NCBI GenBank assembly: GCA_023388835.1
Contig: JAEWFK010000120.1
Span: 1 to 29,579, forward strand
Length of the DNA stretch: 29,579 nt
Direction of reading: 5' to 3'
Source: Pseudomonadota bacterium
GTDB taxonomy: Bacteria; Pseudomonadota; Gammaproteobacteria; Burkholderiales; Burkholderiaceae_B
Below, one piece after another: positions 23,365-29,579 of this stretch; within the stretch, counting starts at the first letter, position 1; every line of letters begins with the position of its first letter. The notes under the pieces are model-generated. The model made no database searches. It worked only from the letters and a program-made list of their open reading frames with translations, and was not told the DNA's origin. Made by a program: the position numbers and the translations under genes.

Positions 23365-23997
23365 ATGTCGCTGAAGCCACTGCTCCTACGCTCACTTGCC
23401 GTTGCCTCCTTGGCGGCGGGCCTTGCCTTCGCACCCGCCGGCCACGCTCAGGCCGAGCAGAACTATGTCACGGTCGAACCCGCGCAGCCTTCCGATACGG
23501 CTGGCAAGGTAGAGGTCCTGGAATTCTTCGCCTACACCTGCCCGCACTGCTACACCATGGAACCCATGACGGCGAAATGGTCCCAGACGTTGCCGGAAAA
23601 CGTGGTGTTCAAGCGTGTCCCCGTCGCCTTCAACGCCGGCATGGCCGACCTGCAAAAACTCTATTACAGCCTCGAAGCCCTCGACCGGCTCGACCTGCAC
23701 GAGAAGGTCTTCCAGGCCATTCACCGGCAGCGCAAGCGCATTTACGAGTTCGATGCCATGGCCGACTGGATCGCTGATCAAGGCGTGGACCGTGGGCAAT
23801 TCGAAGCGGCATTCAAGTCCTTCGGCATCAACAACAAAGTGGCGCGCGCCAATGAACTGGCGAAGAACTACAACATTGAAGGCACGCCCAGCCTGGCCAT
23901 CGGCGGGCGCTACGTGACATCGCCTTCCATGACAGGCACCTATGAGAATGCGATTGTGGAAGCCCAGAACCGGCTGGATGCAGTCCTGGGGCAGTAA
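23365..23997 (+). CDS. dsbA: Thiol:disulfide interchange protein, DsbA-like
   Basis: A 210-residue periplasmic oxidoreductase. It has a signal peptide (MSLKPLLLRS... to about 30, AGHAQA/EQ). The active site is CPHC (59-62, in VLEFFAYTCPHCYTME). A helical insertion follows, and the cis-proline loop appears as IEGTPSLAI. It forms disulfide bonds in exported proteins. The ATG at 23365 follows GGGAA at good spacing; a TTG six codons earlier is less likely. It lies 55 bases after the SPOR gene and is closed by a strong terminator. CPHC and overall layout favour DsbA over the isomerase DsbC. Among its possible clients is the four-cysteine protein at 10321 (inference). Confidence 0.92.
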   Translation: MSLKPLLLRSLAVASLAAGLAFAPAGHAQAEQNYVTVEPAQPSDTAGKVEVLEFFAYTCPHCYTMEPMTAKWSQTLPENVVFKRVPVAFNAGMADLQKLYYSLEALDRLDLHEKVFQAIHRQRKRIYEFDAMADWIADQGVDRGQFEAAFKSFGINNKVARANELAKNYNIEGTPSLAIGGRYVTSPSMTGTYENAIVEAQNRLDAVLGQ

Positions 23998-24052
23998 CAC
24001 ACAGGGCTTTCGGCATAACCATATTGCCAAAGCGTCCGAAGCCATGCTCAGG

Positions 24053-24082
24053 AAACGCGGAGAATGATCCCTCCGCGTTTTT
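24053..24082 (+). terminator. Rho-independent terminator after dsbA
   Basis: AAACGCGGAG (24053-24062) pairs perfectly with CTCCGCGTTT (24071-24080) around an eight-base loop, with T to 24082. It ends only 12 bases before the start codon of the next gene. Confidence 0.92.
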
Positions 24083-24094
24083 GACGAGCATGGC

Positions 24095-25090
24095 ATGAAC
24101 CACACTCCTGATTCCCGATCGACACGGCCCGGAACAACGCCTGGCGCCCTCCGTCCCCGCAACGCCTTCACCGACGGCCGCCTGGAACTCACTCACTTCG
24201 GCGCGGCCGGCTGGAAGATCAGCGACGGCCGCAGCACCGTGCTGCTGGACCCCTATTTCACGCGGCTGCGCTACGCCGGCAAGCGCTTCGGCCTGCTGCC
24301 GGCGCCAAGCTCGCCTGGGGATGATCGCAGAGCTTACACCTTCGATGAAATCGTCCCTAGCGACACTGAAACCATCGACCGCCACATCGATGCCGCCGAT
24401 TACATCCTGATTTCCCATGCACATTTCAACCACTGCATGGATATGCCGTACATCGCGAAGAAGACCGGCGCCATGGTGCTGGGCAACTACAGCACCACCA
24501 ATATCGCCCGCGCCTATGGAGTCGATTCCGATCAGTTGCTGACGCTGCGCGGCGGTGAAGACTACGTCTTCGATGACATTTCCATACGAGCCATCCCGAG
24601 CCTGCATTCGGCGTTGAGCGACAAGCGCTACTTCGATGCGGGCATCGTGCCAGAAGGCCTACAAGGTCCGCTTCCCCTGAAGGCGTTCTCCGAAGGCGGC
24701 ACCCTGGCCTACCTGGTCCGCTTTCCACGGCACGAAGTGCTGCTCTTTGGTTCCATGAACTACATTGAACGCGAGGTGGCCGGATTGACGCCGTCGGTCA
24801 TCCTGGTGCCCGCCGCGCGTCCCCGCCTGCAGATCCATCGCTACACCGAAAGACTGCTGACGGCGACGCAATTTCCACGTACCGTCGTAGCCACTCACTG
24901 GGACATCCAGACTTTTCCCTTTGGAGCGAACCAATCATTGGCGCTGGAGCAAGCGGAGACCTTCATGGATGAGGTCAGGGCCGTCCATCCCGAGGCCCAT
25001 CTCGTCCTGCCGCCGCACTGCGAAACCTTCAGCATCCTGCCCGACGGCTCGATTCAACCGGCGCAAACGAGTGTCGCGGCTCTGGGATAG
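24095..25090 (+). CDS. MBL-fold metallo-hydrolase (UlaG-like)
   Basis: A 331-residue protein of the metallo-beta-lactamase fold. It reads ELTHFGAAGWKISDGRSTVLLDPYF (about 29-53), a start like that of UlaG/lactonase-type members. The metal motif is ISHAHFNHCMD: His108, His110 and His113 are present, but the usual Asp of HxHxDH is Asn112. Later candidates for metal ligands are in SLHSAL, LLFGSMNYI, ATHWDIQ and PPHCETF. There is no signal peptide. The start is unsure, since the ATG at 24095 has only a weak ribosome binding site and follows the dsbA terminator by 12 bases. The substrate is unknown. Confidence 0.8.
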   Translation: MNHTPDSRSTRPGTTPGALRPRNAFTDGRLELTHFGAAGWKISDGRSTVLLDPYFTRLRYAGKRFGLLPAPSSPGDDRRAYTFDEIVPSDTETIDRHIDAADYILISHAHFNHCMDMPYIAKKTGAMVLGNYSTTNIARAYGVDSDQLLTLRGGEDYVFDDISIRAIPSLHSALSDKRYFDAGIVPEGLQGPLPLKAFSEGGTLAYLVRFPRHEVLLFGSMNYIEREVAGLTPSVILVPAARPRLQIHRYTERLLTATQFPRTVVATHWDIQTFPFGANQSLALEQAETFMDEVRAVHPEAHLVLPPHCETFSILPDGSIQPAQTSVAALG

Positions 25091-25105
25091 CGGGACATCC
25101 GTCAG

Positions 25106-26080
25106 TCAATATGCCAAAGGAACGGCGGCCCAGGTCGTCGTTTCCTGATCGATCAGCCGCTGAGCATCATCGGCAGTACCCGGTAAGGCGTCCAGCCCCA
25201 GGCTGACCAGCTTGGCCTGCACGGACTCGGACCTTAGCGCCTGCTGCAGCGCCTCGTTCAGCTTCTCGATGATGGCGTCAGGCGTCTGGGCAGGCGCAAC
25301 TACGGCATACCAGGGTGAAACCTCGTAATCCTCCACGCCGGTTTCTGACACAGTAGGCAGCGACTCCCAGCCGCGCAAGCGTGCCTGTCCGGTCGTGGCC
25401 AGCGGAATCAGCGTGCCGGCTTCCACATGCTGGCGCACGATCAGCGGACTGACGAAGGCCAGAGGCACGCGTCCCGCCAACAGGTCGGGCATGAACTCGC
25501 CCGTACCCTTGTAAGGCACGTGGAGCAGGTCGACTCCTGCGCGAATCTTCAGCAGCTCGCCCGCAAGGTGAGGAGAGGTCCCCCGCCCACCGGAGGGAAA
25601 GGCGATTTCGCCCGGGCGCGTGCGCGCCTGTTCCAACAATTCATCCAGCGTCTTAACCCCGAGAGAAGGATGCGCCACCGCGACGATGGGACCCTGCGCG
25701 ACCATGCCCACGGGCCGTATGTCGGACAACCGATAAGGCGTGTTGTCGAAGATGACGGTATTGATGGCGATCGCCGCACCGGGCAAGGCAAGGGTATAGC
25801 CATCTGGCCTGGCACGCGCCACGGCGGTTGCACCGATATTGCCGGCGGCACCCGGCTTGTTCTCAATCACGACCGACACGCCCAACACGCTCGCGAGTTC
25901 GGGAGCCACGGTACGGGCGATCGTGTCATTGGGCCCGCCAGGGGGATACGGGACGACCAGGGTCACCGCGCGGTCGGGATAAGAAACCGCCGGTCCGACC
26001 GCATTTGATTCTTCACTGACCGCCTGGCTTGCCACGGCGGCACCCAGAACGACAGCAAGTAAGCCTCTTTGGAACAGCAT
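25106..26080 (-). CDS. Bug/TctC family periplasmic solute-binding protein
   Basis: A 324-residue protein with a signal peptide (MLFQRGLLAVVLGAAVASQAVS). Family blocks are YPDRAVTLVVPYPPGGPNDTIARTVAPELA, VVIENKPGAAGNIGATAVARARPDGYTLAL, HLAGELLKIRAGVDLLHVPYKGTGEFMPDLLAGRV and WYAVVAPAQTPDAIIEKLNEAL. Bug proteins bind carboxylates or other small acids in the periplasm for tripartite (TTT) transport or for sensing. No TctA/TctB permease is near, an orphan state that is very common in Bordetella relatives. It lies 105 bases after the cystathionine beta-lyase-like gene on the same strand. Its ribosome binding site AAGAGG (26095-26090) can be covered by a hairpin. Confidence 0.92.
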   Translation of the reverse strand: MLFQRGLLAVVLGAAVASQAVSEESNAVGPAVSYPDRAVTLVVPYPPGGPNDTIARTVAPELASVLGVSVVIENKPGAAGNIGATAVARARPDGYTLALPGAAIAINTVIFDNTPYRLSDIRPVGMVAQGPIVAVAHPSLGVKTLDELLEQARTRPGEIAFPSGGRGTSPHLAGELLKIRAGVDLLHVPYKGTGEFMPDLLAGRVPLAFVSPLIVRQHVEAGTLIPLATTGQARLRGWESLPTVSETGVEDYEVSPWYAVVAPAQTPDAIIEKLNEALQQALRSESVQAKLVSLGLDALPGTADDAQRLIDQETTTWAAVPLAY

Positions 26081-26089
26081 AACGCGACA

Positions 26090-26128
26090 CCTCTTCGTGC
26101 CGCCTTCCGGCGGCGTTCTACAAAGAGG
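26090..26128 (-). promoter_or_regulatory. Leader hairpin that can hide the Bug gene ribosome binding site
   Basis: On the minus-strand transcript CCUCUUUG (26128-26121) pairs with CGAAGAGG (26097-26090, one G-U pair). Inside, GCCGCC (26114-26109) pairs with GGCGGC (26104-26099) around a GGAA tetraloop. The right outer arm contains the AAGAGG ribosome binding site, nine bases before the AUG at 26080. Confidence 0.6.
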
Positions 26129-26185
26129 AGTAGGCTACGGCTGCGCGTAGCGCTGCGCCAATACCGATTGGTTGGAACGATATAG

Positions 26186-27382
26186 CTAGAACGAGGCGGC
26201 GCTCAGCGCCCGGGACAAGTCATCGATCAGGTCTTCGGGCGCTTCCAGACCGATATGCAGGCGGACGACGGCATGGCCGTCGTTCGGCCAATAGCCGTGG
26301 ACCTTGAGGGCCGAAGGCTCCACTAGCTGGACCAGGCTTTCGAAGCCGCCCCATGAATAACCGATGCCAAACAGGCGCAGCGTATTCACGAACCGCCTGG
26401 CCGCGGTCCCATCCAGTTTGAGCGCCACGGACAGCATCCCGTTGGAGCCCGTACAGTCGCGTTCCCACAGCCCATGTCCGGGGTCTTCCGGCCATGCCGG
26501 ATGATAGATGCGTGCGACTTCTGGGCGCGTCGCCAGAAACTCGCAGATGGCCATTGCATTGCGGGCGCATTCCTTCATGCGTATTGGCAAGGTGCGTACC
26601 CCGCGCAACGCGAGCCAGGCGTCGTCTGCGCTGACAGACATACCCAAGGCATAGTGATTCTCGCCCAACCGCCGGGCCAGGCCCGGGTCTTTGACGATCA
26701 CGGCGCCGAGCATCAGGTCGGAGTGGCCGCCGACGTACTTGGTTCCCGCCACCACGCTGACATGCGCGCCCAGTGCAAGCGGCTGGTAGATATAGCCCGA
26801 GCCCCAGGTGTTATCGACGACCAGCAGAAGGTCGTTGCGGCGCGCGTAGTCGGCCAGGGCAGGGAGGTCGAGCATCTCGAACAGCAGTGAGCCGGGCGAC
26901 TCGACATAGAGCATGCGGGTTTCGGCGCGGCGTTCCGCTTCGAAAGCCTGCACGGTGCCGCGGCAATAGGTCGAATCGACGCCGAAGCGGCGCAGCACCG
27001 TGGATTCCAGTGTACGTACAGGACCATAAGAACAGTCCGCGATGAGCACATGGTCGCCTGCGTCGAGCAGAGCCATCATGGCCAGGGTAATGGCTCCCAG
27101 GCCCGACGACGCCAGGAAGGCGCGCTCGCCCCCTTCCAGCCGGCAAAACACGTCTTCGAGCGCGGCATGGGTGTCCATGCCCATACGTCCGTAAGTGACG
27201 CGCCGCTCACCATTGCTACGCGCGGCGTAGGCCGCATCCAGCGCATCGAGGTCCCGGAAGCGGACCGTGCTGGTGCGCATGGAAGGCAGCGCGACCGGCG
27301 CAGCGCCTGTGACCGGATCGAATTCGGCGATTCCGGTATGTTGCAGCAGGGTGTCCAGATGAGTGGGATGCGAGTCAGCCAT
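26186..27382 (-). CDS. metC: PLP-dependent trans-sulfuration enzyme, cystathionine beta-lyase-like
   Basis: A 398-residue enzyme of the Cys/Met metabolism PLP family. YGRMG (64-68) supplies the phosphate-binding Tyr/Arg of the neighbour subunit. ASSGLGAI (91-98) and VVDNTWGSGY (188-197, Asp190 to the PLP nitrogen) follow, and VAGTKYVGGHSD carries the PLP lysine (Lys215). The NTWGSGY form and the SGLGAI block point to cystathionine beta-lyase (cystathionine to homocysteine, pyruvate and ammonia) rather than gamma-synthase. The ATG at 27382 follows AAAGG; an upstream ATG at 27424 has no ribosome binding site. The Bug gene downstream may be co-transcribed. The symbol is by similarity only. Confidence 0.85.
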   Translation of the reverse strand: MADSHPTHLDTLLQHTGIAEFDPVTGAAPVALPSMRTSTVRFRDLDALDAAYAARSNGERRVTYGRMGMDTHAALEDVFCRLEGGERAFLASSGLGAITLAMMALLDAGDHVLIADCSYGPVRTLESTVLRRFGVDSTYCRGTVQAFEAERRAETRMLYVESPGSLLFEMLDLPALADYARRNDLLLVVDNTWGSGYIYQPLALGAHVSVVAGTKYVGGHSDLMLGAVIVKDPGLARRLGENHYALGMSVSADDAWLALRGVRTLPIRMKECARNAMAICEFLATRPEVARIYHPAWPEDPGHGLWERDCTGSNGMLSVALKLDGTAARRFVNTLRLFGIGYSWGGFESLVQLVEPSALKVHGYWPNDGHAVVRLHIGLEAPEDLIDDLSRALSAASF

Positions 27383-27431
27383 GGTGCCTTTACGCTCAAT
27401 GATCAACGACGCACAGCATATCATCGTGCTC

Positions 27432-27473
27432 TAGAATCGCGTCAGTTGCCGCGTAGCGGCAGGGCCCTGCCGC
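27432..27473 (+). promoter_or_regulatory. Possible -10 element and alternative hairpins before the LysE gene
   Basis: TAGAAT (27432-27437) matches the -10 consensus at five of six bases, although no good -35 is seen. Right after it TGCCGC (27447-27452), GCGGCA (27456-27461) and TGCCGC (27468-27473) follow. The middle arm can pair with either neighbour: a hairpin with a three-base loop, or the perfect palindrome GCGGCAGGGCCCTGCCGC (27456-27473). Confidence 0.45.
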
Positions 27474-27532
27474 CGCTCCCGCAAGAAGTATTTCCCGCTG
27501 CCCCTGTTTTTCCACACTGCCCGGAATCCATC

Positions 27533-28159
27533 ATGCTCACGCCCGAGATCGCCCTTTCATTTTTCGGCATCGCCACCCTGCTCGCGCTCTCGCCGGGCCC
27601 GGACAATCTTTTCGTGCTCACGCAGTCGATGATGTGGGGCCGCGCCGCGGGGCTGTGGGTGGTGCTGGGCCTGTGTACCGGAGTGCTCGGTCATACCGTT
27701 GCCGTCTCCGCCGGCCTGGCGGCTGTCTTTGCTGCATCCGAAACCGCCTTCCTGGCGGTGAAGCTGGGCGGCGCGGGCTACCTGCTTTACCTGGCGTGGG
27801 GCGCCCTGCGTTCCGGCGCCGCCATCCGGCGCGGAGAACAGCCGCCGCGTCAGAGCGCGGGCCAACTCTACCGTCGCGGCATCATCATGAGCCTGACCAA
27901 CCCAAAGGTCACCGTGTTTTTTCTGGCTTTCCTGCCCCAGTTCGCTTCGCCCGCGCGCGGGCCTGTGGGCCTGCAAATGCTGATGTTGGGCGGTCTCTTC
28001 ATGCTGGCGGCCCTCATCGTGTTCAGCGGCGTGGCATTTTTCTCAGGGGCCGTAGGCGAAAGATTGCAACGTTCGCCCGGTATCCGGATCTGGCTGGACC
28101 GGCTGGCCGGGCTGGTTTTCGTGGGCCTGGCAATCAAGCTGCTGACCTCGCAGCGTTGA
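27533..28159 (+). CDS. LysE/RhtB family amino acid exporter
   Basis: A 208-residue, six-span inner-membrane protein with LSPGPDNLFVLTQSMMWGRAAGLWVVLG (SPGPD at about 20-24) and SLTNPKVTVFFLAFLPQF near 121-138, typical of the RhtB/LysE family. The SPGPD form is the common one, while the member at 7998 has SPGPG. The ATG at 27533 begins with the family start (MLTPEIALSFFGIATLLAL); a long in-frame extension upstream overlaps the divergent metC-like gene and is not real. The exported substrate cannot be told from sequence; the neighbouring sulfur amino acid enzyme is at most a hint. Confidence 0.92.
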   Translation: MLTPEIALSFFGIATLLALSPGPDNLFVLTQSMMWGRAAGLWVVLGLCTGVLGHTVAVSAGLAAVFAASETAFLAVKLGGAGYLLYLAWGALRSGAAIRRGEQPPRQSAGQLYRRGIIMSLTNPKVTVFFLAFLPQFASPARGPVGLQMLMLGGLFMLAALIVFSGVAFFSGAVGERLQRSPGIRIWLDRLAGLVFVGLAIKLLTSQR

Positions 28160-28183
28160 CTGCCGGCCCGTGCGTGAGCCGCT

Positions 28184-28200
28184 CCGCGTACGGAACGCGG
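28184..28200. other. Short GC hairpin between converging genes
   Basis: CCGCGT (28184-28189) pairs with ACGCGG (28195-28200) around a five-base loop in the 51-base gap between the LysE and MBL stop codons. It has no T tract, so it may or may not end transcription. Confidence 0.3.
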
Positions 28201-28210
28201 CCTGCGTCGC

Positions 28211-29281
28211 TCAGGCCTGTTGGTAACGGTAGATACCGTCTTCGCCCAGGCTGCGCTTGAGCTTGCCTTCGAAGTACAAGGCATGCAGATGAGCGAGCGC
28301 CTCGCCCATCGCAAAGGTGAGCTGATGCAGGTCGAGCTTGCGCTTGAAGAGCACCGGGACGGCATCAGCGGCCGAGATCGGCTCTGCACAGGCTTCCAGG
28401 AGTTCCGCCAGGCGTTCGGCATGATGCGCATGCTGCTGCGCGATGCGTTCATGCAGGCCCCGGAAAGGCTTGCCGTGCGAAGGCAGGACCAGGGTGGAAT
28501 CCGGCAGATCATCGTAATGCTTCAGGGAGTTCAGATACAGCGGCAAGGGGTTGGCCTCGGGCTCGAAGTCGAACACGCTCACGTTGGTCGAGATGCGCGG
28601 AAGCACCATGTCTCCCGAAATCAGCACATCGAGCGCGCCGCAGTACAGAGACACATGCTCGGGCGCATGGCCGTAACCTATGATCACTCGCCACTCTCGC
28701 CCGCCAATTTGAATGCGGTCGCCATCCAGCATGCGGCGGAAGTGACGCGGCAGCGGCCCCACGAGGCTGGGGTAATAATTGGCACGCTGCCGAATCTGCT
28801 CCAGCGAGTCCGGGTCGCGAAGGCCATGGCGCGAAAAATGATCGACAGCAGATTCCCCGTTCGGGCCGCCGGCAGCGCGACCGTCCGTCACGGTCTGAGC
28901 CCACAGGCGCGCAACGAAGTAGTCGGTCATGGTCATCCACAGCGGCGCTTTCCAGCGCTCGCACACCCATCCGGCCAGCCCGACATGATCGGGATGCATG
29001 TGGGTGACAATCACGCGCAGGACCGGCAAGCCTTCCAGGGCGTCCTTGAATACCGCTTCCCATAGGTCTTGCACTTCCGGACGGGCGACGCCGCAGTCTA
29101 CGACTGTCCATCCGTCGCGGCCGTCGATCTGGTCTCTCAGCAACCAGAGATTGATATGGTCCAGCGCAAAAGGCAAAGGCATGCGTATCCAGCGCAAACC
29201 GTCGGCGACGGGCATGGCCGTGCCGGGCTCGGCCAGCGTATCGCCGAAAGGATATTCAAGCCGTTGCTCATTCGGATTCAT
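28211..29281 (-). CDS. MBL-fold metallo-hydrolase (glyoxalase II/LACTB2-like)
   Basis: A 356-residue protein with the full metal motif THMHPDHVG (His94, His96, Asp98, His99). Further ligand motifs are IIGYGHAPEHVSLYC, VLISGDMVLPRIS and LVLPSHGKPF. LPFALDHINLWLLRD and WTVVDCGV at the N-terminus are typical of the branch with glyoxalase II-like hydrolases, and the C-terminal helical part (about 285-350) resembles that of LACTB2-like members. No signal peptide is seen. It is divergent from the LiuR-like regulator across 89 bases that hold a perfect palindrome, so it is probably under that regulator. A role as thioesterase or hydrolase in branched-chain acyl-CoA breakdown is inference. Confidence 0.88.
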   Translation of the reverse strand: MNPNEQRLEYPFGDTLAEPGTAMPVADGLRWIRMPLPFALDHINLWLLRDQIDGRDGWTVVDCGVARPEVQDLWEAVFKDALEGLPVLRVIVTHMHPDHVGLAGWVCERWKAPLWMTMTDYFVARLWAQTVTDGRAAGGPNGESAVDHFSRHGLRDPDSLEQIRQRANYYPSLVGPLPRHFRRMLDGDRIQIGGREWRVIIGYGHAPEHVSLYCGALDVLISGDMVLPRISTNVSVFDFEPEANPLPLYLNSLKHYDDLPDSTLVLPSHGKPFRGLHERIAQQHAHHAERLAELLEACAEPISAADAVPVLFKRKLDLHQLTFAMGEALAHLHALYFEGKLKRSLGEDGIYRYQQA

Positions 29282-29334
29282 TCATTTCTCCCTGTTCGGC
29301 GTCGTTTGCGAGCGCCCGATGTTATGGCATGATG

Positions 29335-29348
29335 TTACGTTAACGTAA
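29335..29348. promoter_or_regulatory. Perfect palindrome, candidate operator of the MerR/LiuR-like regulator
   Basis: TTACGTTAACGTAA is a perfect 14-base inverted repeat in the gap between the divergent MBL and regulator genes, 22 bases before the regulator ATG. It resembles the TTTACG/CGTAAA-type half-sites I recall for LiuR regulators of branched-chain amino acid breakdown. Autoregulation and control of the MBL gene are likely. Confidence 0.7.
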
Positions 29349-29370
29349 ACTGCAAGTACACCCTTCGCCG

Positions 29371-29579
29371 ATGACTCAGACCACCTGGACAATCTCCGAA
29401 CTTTCCAAGGAATTCGGAATTACGCCACGCACGATCCGCTTCTACGAGGATCAAGGCATCGTCAGTCCCAGTCGCGAAGGACGCAACCGGGTCTACCATC
29501 CCCGTGATCGTACCCGGCTGAAGCTCGCTCTGCGCGGCAAGCGCATGGGTTTCCAGCTCTCAGAGATCCTGGACCTCAT
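29371..29579 (+). CDS. MerR family transcriptional regulator, LiuR-like (N-terminal part; runs off the right edge)
   Basis: The first 69 residues of a MerR regulator. The winged helix-turn-helix reads WTISELSKEFGITPRTIRFYEDQGIVSPSREGRNRVYHPRDRTRLKLALRGKRMGFQLSEI. The RTIRFYEDQG block is the MerR recognition helix, and the RNRVY and LRGKRxGF blocks are especially like LiuR, which controls leucine/isovalerate degradation genes. The effector-binding C-terminus is outside the window, so the ligand class cannot be tested here. The start ATG at 29371 has no strong ribosome binding site. Confidence 0.85.
   Translation, partial: MTQTTWTISELSKEFGITPRTIRFYEDQGIVSPSREGRNRVYHPRDRTRLKLALRGKRMGFQLSEILDL

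Noticed and set aside
27050..27532. In-frame extension of the second LysE gene by 161 codons upstream
   Set aside because: It overlaps the metC-like gene on the other strand and lacks any family similarity; the exporter start is at 27533.
1..29579. tRNA, rRNA, CRISPR arrays, insertion sequences, integrases or prophage genes
   Set aside because: None was recognised. The window looks like stable chromosome, apart from the RHS gene, which could have been acquired but shows no mobile-element remnants at its ends.

Overview
This is a GC-rich chromosomal window. The gene set points to a betaproteobacterium, most likely Alcaligenaceae (Bordetella, Achromobacter or Pusillimonas relatives). The clues are a Bug/TctC-type periplasmic binding protein without its own permease, the order argS - SPOR protein - DsbA-like protein, the long (567-residue) form of LeuA, a DUF2868/DUF3482 pair, a DUF1840 protein and a MerR regulator resembling LiuR. 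This placement is by gene content and order only; no rRNA or tRNA gene was seen.

Layout. 1-380: start of an NAD-dependent epimerase (minus, runs off the left edge). 470-1346: an unknown membrane protein, a GlsB/YmgE-type small membrane protein and a strong terminator. 1450-4289: an overlapping pair, DUF2868 membrane protein and DUF3482 GTPase. 4326-6393 (minus): lemA lipoprotein and two TPM-domain proteins. 6592-10989 (plus): rhlE RNA helicase, a LysE exporter, prfC and an unknown proline-rich anchored protein. 11089-11977 (minus): bacterioferritin and its ferredoxin Bfd, which has a promoter overlapped by a Fur box. 12095-13495 (minus): rpoN, head to head with an unknown membrane protein. 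14101-16150: leuA with a leucine-rich leader peptide, an attenuator-like hairpin, and a downstream terminator. 16153-16938 (minus): two small proteins. 17043-20849: a large RHS-repeat protein ending in a DUF2235/Tle1-like lipase domain. 20957-23997: argS, SPOR protein and DsbA-like oxidoreductase, closed by a terminator. 24095-29281: two metallo-beta-lactamase-fold hydrolases, a Bug protein, a cystathionine beta-lyase-like enzyme and a second LysE exporter. 29371-end: start of a MerR/LiuR-like regulator behind a perfect 14-base palindrome.

Most of the window is core metabolism and housekeeping. The parts most worth attention are: (i) the leuA leader, with seven Leu codons in a nine-codon stretch followed by a hairpin and T-rich tract; (ii) the RHS protein with a signal-peptide-like N-terminus, a PxxxxDPxGL cleavage motif, a complete Ser/Asp/His lipase set and no obvious immunity gene; (iii) the bfd promoter, where the -35/-10 geometry puts the transcription start almost on the AUG; (iv) a hairpin that would hide the ribosome binding site of the Bug gene; and (v) a bacterioferritin with Thr in place of the ferroxidase ligand Glu127.

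Most start codons were chosen from ribosome binding sites and family starts. The start of the RHS gene and of the leuA leader peptide remain uncertain.
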